From Sodalinema lacuna_A (lineage in GTDB: Bacteria > Cyanobacteriota > Cyanobacteriia > Cyanobacteriales > Geitlerinemataceae), in assembly GCA_900149785.2 (NCBI GenBank), contig FSSI02000012.1, positions 42,669 through 106,668 on the forward strand: a stretch of DNA of 64,000 nucleotides. The letters are read 5' to 3'. Below, piece by piece: positions 55,835-63,209 of this stretch; the stretch's first letter is position 1, and each line of letters begins with the position of its first letter. The position numbers and the translations under genes were made by a program. Below the pieces are notes generated by a model. That model was not told where the DNA came from. It saw nothing but the letters and a program-made list of their open reading frames with translations, and did not search any database.

Positions 55835-56839
55835 ATGGTATCTTTTCTGAAAAAACTTTTTACCAACGATTTCGATACAACTAAACAGCTTCCCATTTTG
55901 AAAGTGACCATGTTGGGACCTTCAGGCGTTGGAAAAACAAGTCTGTTGGCCGCAATGTATGACCAATTTGACGAAATTAGTCAGGATTTGCAACTTCGGG
56001 CTGATGAAGACACAGCCCTCATTTTAGATAAGCGTCTTCAAGACCTTAAAAACATGGTGGGAACGAGCATTAAACCTGGAGATGGTATTCAGGGGACTGC
56101 CGGTGATGAACCCGTGTGTTATCGCTTTCAGTTTGGCGAGACGGGTGCGAACCCTGAACTTGAGATTCAGTTTCAAGACTATCCAGGTGGATGGCTTGAG
56201 AAAACCAATCAAATCGAGAGAGTTAGGACATTAATTCGGGAGTCAGCTGCAATTCTTATCCCCATCGACGCTGCAATTTTGATGGAGAATAATGGAGAAT
56301 ATCATGAGAAATTTAATCAACCTAACAAAATCAATGATTTGCTTAAGAAGGTCTATCGAAACTTAGACTCTCCACGTCTAGTTATTCTGGCTCCGGTTAA
56401 GTGTGAGAAGTATATGCAGGATAACCCTAAGCAGCTTTTTGATAAAGTCAAAGAGGGTTACAAAAAAGTGTTGAACCAGTTGTCCGGAGAAAAGTTGTTG
56501 CCTAAGGTTGCCGTGATCATTACACCGGTTCAAACTGTAGGCAACATTGTTTTTTCGAGAATCGAAAAACCTGGCGGTGATCAAATAACATTTTACTATA
56601 GACAGCGTAGTCCTAATGACCCCTATCAACCTCAAAATACTGAACTTCCTCTACGATTCTTGTTGCGTTTTTTATTAAAGTTACACTTGGATAAGAAGCG
56701 AAACTCTTTACTCGATTTCCTACTGGATTTTTTGGGTAAAAATGACTCACTTCGGAATGCCGTGATTCGTTTTTCCCAAGGGAGTGTGGATGACATTGAG
56801 ATCGTGCAGGGCATCAGTCTATTAAAATTAACTGACTAA
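55835..56839 (+). CDS. Small P-loop GTPase-like protein (TRAFAC/DO-GTPase-like)
   Basis: This 334-residue protein has an excellent P-loop in KVTMLGPSGVGKTSLLAAMY (residues 28-35 GPSGVGKT). A G3-like D-x-P-G is in IQFQDYPGGW near 115. The G4 region, LVILAPVKCEKYM, lacks a clear NKxD, so specificity is uncertain. The start MVSFLKKLFTNDFDTTKQLP is amphipathic. The pattern resembles the double-GTPase (DO-GTPase2) proteins described by Aravind's group in bacterial conflict systems, but this is a resemblance I cannot confirm. The ATG at 55835 has a GAGGAAA ribosome site. It lies 43 bases after the dynamin gene and 12 before the next gene. Confidence 0.8.
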   Translation: MVSFLKKLFTNDFDTTKQLPILKVTMLGPSGVGKTSLLAAMYDQFDEISQDLQLRADEDTALILDKRLQDLKNMVGTSIKPGDGIQGTAGDEPVCYRFQFGETGANPELEIQFQDYPGGWLEKTNQIERVRTLIRESAAILIPIDAAILMENNGEYHEKFNQPNKINDLLKKVYRNLDSPRLVILAPVKCEKYMQDNPKQLFDKVKEGYKKVLNQLSGEKLLPKVAVIITPVQTVGNIVFSRIEKPGGDQITFYYRQRSPNDPYQPQNTELPLRFLLRFLLKLHLDKKRNSLLDFLLDFLGKNDSLRNAVIRFSQGSVDDIEIVQGISLLKLTD

Positions 56840-56851
56840 GGAGATAAAATC

Positions 56852-57928
56852 ATGAAAATTTACGTCAAAAGCCGTGGAGTTTCCCAAGATTATTGTTGGT
56901 TAGATGCAGAGCAAGGGATTGAGATTGATAAACCCCCAGAACTCCCCAAGTTTAAAGTGGATATCGATGACTTTTCTCTAATTCTGCAACGTCAGGGAAA
57001 TCAACTAGCTTTGTTGGTGACTGGCTTGACATCCTCCAAACGGGTTGATTACCAAAATCGTAAGATCAGAAATTCTGTTTTGTGGGTTACGGATGATGAA
57101 TCTTGTCTGAGAAGTTTAACGATTCAGGCTTTGGGGGAAGAGGGAGAGCCATTGGGGGAGCAGTTGGCGGCTCAACTCGATGACATGATTTCTTCGACAA
57201 CGCCAGAACCCGGCTTTCAGGTAGATTTTTCTAAAATGGAAACTCTGGCGAAACGGATTCCTAGACTAGAAAGTTCTGAGCCATCAACATTAGAAGGTAA
57301 AATTGGTAATTTATCTGCATTAAAGGTACGTTTACGAAATGAACTAATGCAGTCTTCTTTTCCTGAAGGCGATGGCTTGTTTTTAGTAGTTGTATCTCCA
57401 ACCTTGTCTCAGACTAATCTGGAAAATGATAATATCTGGAGAGGTTTGTCGAACCAGGTTGACTCAGATGACGGATGGATAACTTTACCTTTAAAAAAAA
57501 ATCAACAATCCCTTACCGGAAAAAAATCAAGATCAGGGAGCTCAGGATTTCAATCTACTCGACCCTTTCAATCTGTTAGGCCAGCTACGGGACAGCTTGG
57601 AACGTTTGCGAAAATAGTCTTTCCCTGGTTGGGTTGGTTTCTCTCTTTGATATTAGCTGGAACTCTACTAATATTTTATCAACAGTATCAAAAAGATTTA
57701 TATGAACTCAAAGAAAATCGAAATCTAACTCTAGAAAACAGTCAGCTTCAGGAAGAAAATGAAAAATTGGTAGTTCAGAATAAAAAACTACAGGAGTACA
57801 ATGAAAAAATCAACACTGAAAATAGTCAAATCAAGAAGCTGATTCAAGAAAGCGAGGAGTTTCTGGAGCTTCTTTCTACTAAAGTGTCCCCTATTATTGA
57901 AGGGTATAAACGACTTGGTGCTAAATAA
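56852..57928 (+). CDS. Single-pass membrane protein with C-terminal coiled coil
   Basis: This 358-residue protein has an N-terminal soluble domain (residues 1-215, beginning MKIYVKSRGVSQDYCWLDAE) and a basic serine-rich linker. A single transmembrane helix (FPWLGWFLSLILAGTLLIFY, about 257-276) and a coiled coil (about 280-345, with ENSQLQEENEKLVVQNKKLQ) follow. I do not recognise the N-terminal domain. Its place in the operon and its membrane anchor suggest it tethers the two GTPases to the membrane. AT-rich sequence (including a run of A near 57,492) sets the last two genes apart from their flanks. The short spacer supports translational coupling. Confidence 0.8.
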   Translation: MKIYVKSRGVSQDYCWLDAEQGIEIDKPPELPKFKVDIDDFSLILQRQGNQLALLVTGLTSSKRVDYQNRKIRNSVLWVTDDESCLRSLTIQALGEEGEPLGEQLAAQLDDMISSTTPEPGFQVDFSKMETLAKRIPRLESSEPSTLEGKIGNLSALKVRLRNELMQSSFPEGDGLFLVVVSPTLSQTNLENDNIWRGLSNQVDSDDGWITLPLKKNQQSLTGKKSRSGSSGFQSTRPFQSVRPATGQLGTFAKIVFPWLGWFLSLILAGTLLIFYQQYQKDLYELKENRNLTLENSQLQEENEKLVVQNKKLQEYNEKINTENSQIKKLIQESEEFLELLSTKVSPIIEGYKRLGAK

Positions 57929-57976
57929 AGAGTTCCTCAGAATATAGCGTCATTTTTTGCATGGGACACCTTATTG

Positions 57977-57994
57977 TAGGGGAAACCACCCCTA
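57977..57994 (+). terminator. Weak hairpin after the GTPase operon
   Basis: TAGGGG (57977-57982) pairs with CCCCTA (57989-57994) across the 6-base loop AAACCA. No T-run follows, so it is a weak candidate terminator. It directly precedes a copy of a dispersed repeat. Confidence 0.35.
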
Positions 57995-57999
57995 AAGCC

Positions 58000-58033
58000 A
58001 TCTGTGGCACGAATACCTAAAAATTGGTATCAC
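58000..58033 (+). repeat. Short dispersed repeat, second copy
   Basis: CATCTGTGGCACGAATAC plus CTAAAAATTGGTAT matches the element at 14817-14850 with a few changes. Here it sits between the GTPase operon and the toxin gene. Confidence 0.6.
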
Positions 58034-58046
58034 CTGGCTTTTTGAC

Positions 58047-58448
58047 CTATTCCATTAACACTCCATGTAACTCAGGATATCGCCGAAACAAGCCATCAAC
58101 ACTGGCAAGTTGTGCTTGATACACCAAGGCTGTGGCGATAATGAGTCTATCAAAAGGGTCTTTATGAATGGGGGATAAAGTAACTCCTTGACAAGCTACC
58201 TCAGGTGTTAAGGGCAACTGTGTAATTCCCGTTGGCGTTAGGGCCGCCTCTAACCATTCGTCCACCGGACAAGGTAACCGCAAACGTCCCTTGCGATGAG
58301 CCAGGGCAACTTCATAACAAGATATACTGGCAACAGCAACGTCCTCAGCCGTATCAATGACATTACGCCAAGCTGAAGGAAATCGCTCAAACTCCTGAGT
58401 GATAAACCAGATCCAAATATGTGTATCGAGTACAATCACTTCAGGCAT
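58047..58448 (-). CDS. PIN-domain (VapC-like) toxin
   Basis: This PIN-domain ribonuclease of about 133 residues belongs to a type II toxin-antitoxin system. It begins MPEVIVLDTHIWIWFITQEF with the first catalytic aspartate and has ISCYEVALAHRKGRLRLPCP with the glutamate. The second acidic pair is in HKDPFDRLIIATALVYQAQL, and ASVDGLFRRYPEL follows. VapC-type toxins cleave tRNA or rRNA. The frame also allows a start two codons up (58454). It overlaps the antitoxin gene by 13-19 bases on the same strand, the normal translational coupling of such pairs. Confidence 0.9.
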   Translation of the reverse strand: MPEVIVLDTHIWIWFITQEFERFPSAWRNVIDTAEDVAVASISCYEVALAHRKGRLRLPCPVDEWLEAALTPTGITQLPLTPEVACQGVTLSPIHKDPFDRLIIATALVYQAQLASVDGLFRRYPELHGVLME

Positions 58449-58672
58449 TCCCAATCGTCTTCATCAACAATGGGACTAACTAAATCTCCTAGTGTTTCCC
58501 CTTTCCCAGCGATTGAGGCTGGAGGAAAGCGTCGCTTCGGACGAGTCTCCGGTTGAGTGGCCTCGATTTCTTCAACGATAGTGACAATGACTCGGGAATG
58601 GGTCACGTCAGGCTGGTCATTGAGCCACGTTAGTTGACCATTTTCGTAGATGGCTTCGTAGCTGTGTAACAT
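58436..58672 (-). CDS. Antitoxin of the PIN-domain pair (DUF104-like)
   Basis: This 78-residue protein begins MLHSYEAIYENGQLTWLNDQ, the AIYENGxLxxL pattern of DUF104/AF2212-type antitoxins. After a basic linker (KRRFPPASIAGKGETLGDLV) it ends with an acidic tail (SPIVDEDDWECLK) that would block the PIN active site. It is upstream of and overlaps the toxin gene. Antitoxins of this kind usually repress their own operon. Confidence 0.85.
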   Translation of the reverse strand: MLHSYEAIYENGQLTWLNDQPDVTHSRVIVTIVEEIEATQPETRPKRRFPPASIAGKGETLGDLVSPIVDEDDWECLK

Positions 58673-58784
58673 AACTTTACCAAATGACGAATTGGATTGA
58701 GTTCAACGACCGGGTTAGATTTCACGTTGGTCTACCCAACCGACTCTTAATAATCATAGCCTGACAGTTTTTAGATTGACAGGA

Positions 58785-59237
58785 TTACTCAGAAATTGGT
58801 TGAATTGAGGTGTCTTTAAAAGGAACAAAACAGCCTTGAGATTTGCCAGTTAAAGTAGAAAACGGAACGAATAACCAGGGCGAACCTTGATCATCATAGA
58901 AAAAGGCCTCTCCCTCATGGGGTTGACTGCGGAATCGTTGTCCCCAGGTGAGATGACGTTCGATCGCCCACTCCTCAAACTTCAACGAATCCCGCACTTC
59001 CTCCATCGATAACTCCGAGTTCCAGCGACAAGGAACCCCCACAGGATGAGTATCAATCACTCGCCACTCAGTAGGGGCGAAAGATTTTTCGCCCCTACTG
59101 GCGGACGGTGTCATCAATGGAAGTCGGTCATTGGAAATTCCTAAGAGTAGCCAAAGAAACAGGCCCGAATAGAGGAGGTGTGTGATACCGCCAATCATCC
59201 AGGATACGAGAACGGTCAAAGAATTAACGATCATCAA
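58785..59237 (-). CDS. Small membrane protein with an inserted repeat in its frame
   Basis: This 150-residue protein has an N-terminal hydrophobic segment (MMIVNSLTVLVSWMIGGITH then LLYSGLFLWLLLGIS), probably one or two helices, and a soluble part (WRVIDTHPVGVPCRWNSELS, GEAFFYDDQGSPWLFVPF). No family is recognised. Between them ASRGEKSFAPTE is encoded by a copy of the 28-base palindromic repeat at 59071-59098, in frame. The gene lies two bases after the murE stop on the same strand, so murE is upstream and cotranscription is likely. Confidence 0.6.
   Translation of the reverse strand: MMIVNSLTVLVSWMIGGITHLLYSGLFLWLLLGISNDRLPLMTPSASRGEKSFAPTEWRVIDTHPVGVPCRWNSELSMEEVRDSLKFEEWAIERHLTWGQRFRSQPHEGEAFFYDDQGSPWLFVPFSTLTGKSQGCFVPFKDTSIQPISE
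59071..59098. repeat. 28-base palindrome, copy 2, inside a coding frame
   Basis: GTAGGGGCGAAAGA and TTTTTCGCCCCTAC form a near-perfect palindrome (one mismatch), 27 of 28 bases identical to that at 30258-30285. In this copy it is translated in frame within the membrane protein gene. Confidence 0.85.
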
Positions 59238-59238
59238 A

Positions 59239-60735
59239 CTATAAATTTTCCAGGCGGGCGTTTAATCCCTCCCGTGCTTGTTCTCGGTCATCGAAATGGA
59301 CTTTTTCTGTCCCTAAAATCTGATAATCTTCATGGCCTTTTCCGGCAATTAACACCCCATCTCCCGGTTTTGCTTCTAAAATGGCTCGGCGGATGGCTTC
59401 GGCGCGATCGGGAATCACCCAGGGCTTCGTGACTCCAGGAATCCCCTCTAAGATATCTCCAATAATGCGATCGGGGTTCTCTGTACGGGGATTATCAGAG
59501 GTGACGATCGCCACATCGGCCAATCGGGCCGCAATCCCTCCCATCAAGGGCCGTTTCGTGCGATCGCGATCGCCCCCACAGCCAAACACACATAGCATTC
59601 GCCCCGGAATAAACGGCCGGGCCGCCTCCAACAAATTCTCCAAACTATCCGGCGTATGGGCGTAATCCACAATCACACTCACATCCTGTTGCGGCGACAC
59701 TTGTACCCGTTCCATTCGCCCCGGAACCCCCATAAAGCGGGGTAACGCCGCCACCACATCCTCCAAGGCGACACCCAGATGCAAAACAACCCCCACAGCG
59801 GCCAACATATTCTCTAAATTATACTGACCCACCAAGGGCAGAGAAAACGCCGCCGACCCTTGAGGCGACTGAATCGTTCCCGAGACGCCTGTTGGTGTAT
59901 AAGTAAGATTCTCCGTATACAAATCCGCCGACGTATCCTCACAGGCATACGTCCAAACGCGATCGCCCGGAATCTGATCCGCCAACAATTGTCCATACGC
60001 ATCACTGACATTCACCACCGCACGACCTTTCAAATACTGGGGCGAAAACAACAAAGCCTTAGCCGCAAAATAATCATCCATCGTCGCGTGATAATCGAGA
60101 TGGTCTTGGGTCAAATTCGTAAACGCCGCCACCTCAAACTCACAACCCAACACCCGCGACTGGGCCAACGCATGAGAACTCACCTCCATCACCCCCACCT
60201 CAGCCCCTGCATTTCGGGCTTGAGCGAGTTTGTCCTGCAAATGGACTGAAAACGGAGTTGTATGGCTTGCCACCTCTTCAAAGCCCTGCCAGCGGGCGTA
60301 TAGCGTACCAAATAAGGCCGTCGATTTGCCCGTTTCTCGTAACAAAAACTCGATTAAATGAGTCGTGGTGGTTTTACCATTGGTTCCCGTCACCCCCACC
60401 AGGGGTAAGTGGTGTCCCGGATAGCCGTAAAAGCAACTGGAGACATAGCCGCAAGCCGTCGTGACATCAGGAACCGCAATCACACATTCCCCCGACTGGG
60501 CCGGATATCGCTGCAACGCCGCCTGGGAGACAATCGCCGCTACAGCCCCCGATTCAATGGCCCCGGGCCAAAATTCACCCCCATCCACCCGCGTTCCCGG
60601 CATTCCAATAAATAAATCACCCTCCTGACACGCATGGGAATTGGTACTCAGTCCCTTAATTTCCATCTCCAAGGCGGGATGTTCGGGTAGGTTATTTAGA
60701 TTGGGAATTGCAGCAAGCAGTTCACGGAGTTTCAT
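59239..60735 (-). CDS. murE: UDP-N-acetylmuramoyl-tripeptide synthetase (MurE)
   Basis: This 498-residue cytosolic ligase adds the third residue to UDP-MurNAc-L-Ala-D-Glu in peptidoglycan synthesis. The ATP P-loop is VGVTGTNGKTTTTHLIEFLL near residue 115. VGVMEVSSHALAQSRVLG carries the conserved histidine, and the DNPR motif in VTSDNPRTENPDRIIGDI indicates meso-diaminopimelate specificity, as expected in Gram-negative-type cells. It has the normal length. The start is MKLRELLAAIPNLNN. It precedes the small membrane protein gene by two bases. Confidence 0.97.
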   Translation of the reverse strand: MKLRELLAAIPNLNNLPEHPALEMEIKGLSTNSHACQEGDLFIGMPGTRVDGGEFWPGAIESGAVAAIVSQAALQRYPAQSGECVIAVPDVTTACGYVSSCFYGYPGHHLPLVGVTGTNGKTTTTHLIEFLLRETGKSTALFGTLYARWQGFEEVASHTTPFSVHLQDKLAQARNAGAEVGVMEVSSHALAQSRVLGCEFEVAAFTNLTQDHLDYHATMDDYFAAKALLFSPQYLKGRAVVNVSDAYGQLLADQIPGDRVWTYACEDTSADLYTENLTYTPTGVSGTIQSPQGSAAFSLPLVGQYNLENMLAAVGVVLHLGVALEDVVAALPRFMGVPGRMERVQVSPQQDVSVIVDYAHTPDSLENLLEAARPFIPGRMLCVFGCGGDRDRTKRPLMGGIAARLADVAIVTSDNPRTENPDRIIGDILEGIPGVTKPWVIPDRAEAIRRAILEAKPGDGVLIAGKGHEDYQILGTEKVHFDDREQAREGLNARLENL

Positions 60736-60742
60736 GGTTTAG

Positions 60743-60783
60743 GAACAGGGAACAGGGAACAGGGAACAGGGAACAGGGAACAG
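60743..60783. repeat. Heptamer tandem repeat (GGGAACA) upstream of murE
   Basis: About five copies of GGGAACA run in tandem just before the murE start. Similar TTCCCTA heptamers occur at 30,305. It belongs to the short tandem repeats typical of cyanobacterial genomes, and copy number is likely variable. Confidence 0.75.
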
Positions 60784-60788
60784 TCTTG

Positions 60789-60856
60789 GGTAGGGTGCAT
60801 TCCGGCTTCGTGGAATCTTGGCCCTGAACCGACAACCTAGAACTTGCCGGAACGCA
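60789..60856 (+). repeat. MITE-like inverted repeat, copy 3
   Basis: GGTAGGGTGCATTCCGGC (60789-60806) and GCCGGAACGCA (60846-60856) are inverted arms around a 39-base centre. They match the arms at 19760 and 21998. The 3' arm is truncated relative to those. It lies between the murE start and the glutaredoxin gene. Confidence 0.65.
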
Positions 60857-60898
60857 GCCGGTTCGATAACGAACACAACCTATCGCTTGGCGATTGTT

Positions 60899-61162
60899 TT
60901 AGCCGGAGGCAGAGTCATACTTCTGTAGCATCTGTTGCAATTGTGCCACATTCGACCGGGGAGAGGGACGGGGGATGGGGTGTTCTCCCCCAGACGCATC
61001 CACCGCGAACAAGACGGGAACCTCGTATTGATAGCGTTGGAACCACGCCTCGTTGTCGGTGATATCCCGGATTTCCAAGGAGACGAAGTCGATTTGTTCG
61101 AGTTTTTCCTGTAACCCTTCGCAGAGATGACAGTCGGGTTTGCTGAAGAGAATCAGTTGCAT
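60899..61162 (-). CDS. Glutaredoxin-like protein (DUF836)
   Basis: This 87-residue thioredoxin-fold protein begins MQLILFSKPDCHLCEGLQEK with the redox motif CHLC near residues 11-14. It has the cis-proline region QYEVPVLFAV that completes the glutaredoxin fold. It probably catalyses thiol-disulphide exchange in the cytosol; the partner is unknown. It is divergent from the tandem Uma2 pair. Confidence 0.9.
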   Translation of the reverse strand: MQLILFSKPDCHLCEGLQEKLEQIDFVSLEIRDITDNEAWFQRYQYEVPVLFAVDASGGEHPIPRPSPRSNVAQLQQMLQKYDSASG

Positions 61163-61237
61163 AGTTCAGTGGCGGCTGGCGGGCCTGGAGTTTACGATAG
61201 AGGCTAGATGGTTTCGAGGAGGGCAATTTGCCCCGCG

Positions 61238-61813
61238 ATGAACAGCTTAACTCTAAATACCGACGCACTCCAGCTCGACGATGAGCAGTTTTTCCAACTC
61301 TGTCAGGATAACCGCGATTTACAGTTTGAACGCAACGCCAACGGAACTTTGATTATTATGCCTCCCACTGGCGGTGAAACGGGATATCGTAATGCCCGGA
61401 TTGTTCAACAATTGCTAAATTGGTGTGATTCGACGGATGCGGGAGTGGTGTTCGACTCGTCGACTGGGTTCAAACTCCCCAATGGGGCCAACCGTTCGCC
61501 GGATGCGGCCTGGATTCCTCGGGAACGCTGGGAGGGGTTGACGGCTGAGGAGAAACAGGGATTTTTGCCCCTTTGTCCCGATTTTGTCGTGGAATTGCGA
61601 TCGCGGACTGATTCGTTGCCAAGATTGCAGGAGAAGATGCAAGACTATATCGAGAATGGGACTCGGTTGGCATGGCTGATTGACCCAAGTTCTCAAACCA
61701 TCCAGATTTATCGTCCTCAGCTACCGGTGGAGGTGGTGAACTCTCCCTCACAACTCTCTGGGGAAGGGGTTTTGCTGGGGTTTGTCTTGAACTGCGATCG
61801 CCTGTGGCTATGA
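61238..61813 (+). CDS. Uma2 family protein, tandem copy A
   Basis: This 191-residue Uma2/DUF820 (PD-(D/E)XK-like) protein begins MNSLTLNTDALQLDDEQFFQ. It has GANRSPDAAWIPRERWEGLT with the core aspartate and CPDFVVELRSRTDSLPRLQE with the E-x-R/K-like strand. The frame is open ten codons upstream, but the ATG at 61238 matches the start of the second copy. It overlaps the next gene by ATGA (61810-61813), so the two are translationally coupled. It differs from copy B almost only in the middle segment. Confidence 0.88.
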   Translation: MNSLTLNTDALQLDDEQFFQLCQDNRDLQFERNANGTLIIMPPTGGETGYRNARIVQQLLNWCDSTDAGVVFDSSTGFKLPNGANRSPDAAWIPRERWEGLTAEEKQGFLPLCPDFVVELRSRTDSLPRLQEKMQDYIENGTRLAWLIDPSSQTIQIYRPQLPVEVVNSPSQLSGEGVLLGFVLNCDRLWL

Positions 61814-62385
61814 TGAACAGCTTAACTCTAAATACGGACGCACTCCAGCTCGACGATGAGCAGTTTTTCCAACTCTGTCAGGATAACCGCGATTTACAGT
61901 TTGAACGCAACGCCAACGGAACTCTGATTATTATGCCTCCAACGGGCGGTGACACGGGACGTCGTAATTTTGAACTCTGTTTAGAATTGGGATTGTGGAA
62001 TCGTCAGACGCAATTGGGAATCGCCTTCGACTCCTCAACCGGGTTCAAACTCCCCAATGGGGCCAACCGTTCGCCGGATGCGGCCTGGATTCCTCGGGAA
62101 CGCTGGGAGGGGTTGACGGCTGAGGAGAAACAGGGATTTTTGCCCCTTTGTCCCGATTTTGTNGTGGAATTGCGATCGCGGACCGATTCGTTGCCAAGAT
62201 TGCAGGAGAAGATGCAAGACTATATCGAGAATGGGACTCGGTTGGCATGGCTGATTGACTCAAGTTCTCAAACCGTCCAGATTTATCGCCCTCAGCTACC
62301 GGTGGAGGTGGTGAACTCCCCCTCACAACTCTCTGGGGAAGGGGTTTTGCTGGGGTTTGTCTTGAACTGCGATCGCCTGTGGTAA
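61813..62385 (+). CDS. Uma2 family protein, tandem copy B
   Basis: This 190-residue Uma2 protein has an N-terminus (MNSLTLNTDALQLDDEQFFQ) and C-terminal half nearly identical in DNA to copy A. The middle (RRNFELCLELGLWNRQTQLG) differs strongly from copy A's (YRNARIVQQLLNWCDSTDAG). The catalytic-type residues GANRSPDAAWIP and VELRSRTDSLP are intact. One unresolved base at 62163 makes residue 117 uncertain. An ATG at 61810 is an alternative start. The copies are a recent tandem duplication with segment exchange. Confidence 0.87.
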   Translation: MNSLTLNTDALQLDDEQFFQLCQDNRDLQFERNANGTLIIMPPTGGDTGRRNFELCLELGLWNRQTQLGIAFDSSTGFKLPNGANRSPDAAWIPRERWEGLTAEEKQGFLPLCPDFXVELRSRTDSLPRLQEKMQDYIENGTRLAWLIDSSSQTVQIYRPQLPVEVVNSPSQLSGEGVLLGFVLNCDRLW

Positions 62386-62388
62386 GCT

Positions 62389-62844
62389 TTATTTACGATT
62401 TGGGATAGAATCTGGGTCTATGGGAGAGTCGGAGGCGTCTGACTCGGGCAACGGATGAGACTCATCGACAAATTGCTGCCAACGGTCTTGACGGCGTTCG
62501 GGGACGATAAACTCGAGTTGCGAGTCTAAGCGATAGCGGCGTGAGATGCGTCGGGCCTGGCGACAGGAAATCGCAAACTCTCCCAAGGCCAGGTTTCCAC
62601 CATCGGCGGAGTACGTCCAGGTTAGCTGTTCGCGAAACTCCTCTTGCTCACACCAACGCTGGGTGCGATCGTACATAATGGCAACATGGACATCGTACAG
62701 TCGCAGGGCTTCCCCCTCGGCCACCGGTTCCGTCACGTCCGTCTCGAACACGACAAAGTCCGCCACATTGTTCGGTTGCAAGGCATCAGGGGCGGCTTGC
62801 AAACTCAGCAGCAACAGTCCCAGAACGCTGAATCCCATCATCAT
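62389..62844 (-). CDS. Secreted hypothetical protein
   Basis: This 151-residue protein starts MMMGFSVLGLLLLSLQAAPD, a plausible signal peptide. The mature part has FVVFETDVTEPVAEGEALRL, YDVHVAIMYDRTQRWCEQEE and CRQARRISRRYRLDSQLEF, and ends with a polar tail (SDASDSPIDPDSIPNRK). No family is recognised. It converges with the Uma2 pair, 3 bases apart. Either of the first three methionines could start it. Confidence 0.55.
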   Translation of the reverse strand: MMMGFSVLGLLLLSLQAAPDALQPNNVADFVVFETDVTEPVAEGEALRLYDVHVAIMYDRTQRWCEQEEFREQLTWTYSADGGNLALGEFAISCRQARRISRRYRLDSQLEFIVPERRQDRWQQFVDESHPLPESDASDSPIDPDSIPNRK

Positions 62845-63209
62845 CTCCTCAATATCGCCAATCCAGCAAAATTAGGCACAGAACCGCCAACCCTAGCCTA
62901 TGTGATACTACTCTAAACTTTTCCTACTTTTTTGTCAAGGCAATTCTGGGATTTCTTGTAATAAGTTCTATCGCGATCGAAGATTGCCTTAGAATACTCT
63001 AAGTTGAGAAAAAATCCCCAACCTCTTGCCTCTTGCCATCCCCTCCTGGGAGGGGTTAGGGGTGGGTTATGCCTCTTGCCTCTTGCCNCCTCTTGCCTCT
63101 TGCCATCCCCTCCTGGGAGGGGTTAGGGGTGGGTTATGCCTCTTGCCTCTTGCCTCTTGCCTTCTTTTCCCCTATTTTTTGCCCTATTTAGACTAATTAT
63201 TGCTACACC
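62845..63209. repeat. Repeat-rich spacer upstream of uvrB
   Basis: No gene is supported in these 365 bases. They hold heptameric GCCTCTT tandem repeats (about 63,021-63,035 and 63,070-63,102, and 63,137-63,163) alternating with two copies of the 34-base dispersed repeat (63036-63069 and 63103-63136). An unresolved base lies at 63088. The upstream part (62,845-63,010) is plain AT-rich sequence in which the divergent promoters of uvrB and the secreted-protein gene must lie. Confidence 0.8.

Noticed and set aside
62976..63163. Repeats before uvrB considered as a CRISPR array
   Set aside because: The units are 7-base tandem repeats and a 34-base dispersed repeat without regular unique spacers; no cas gene is present.
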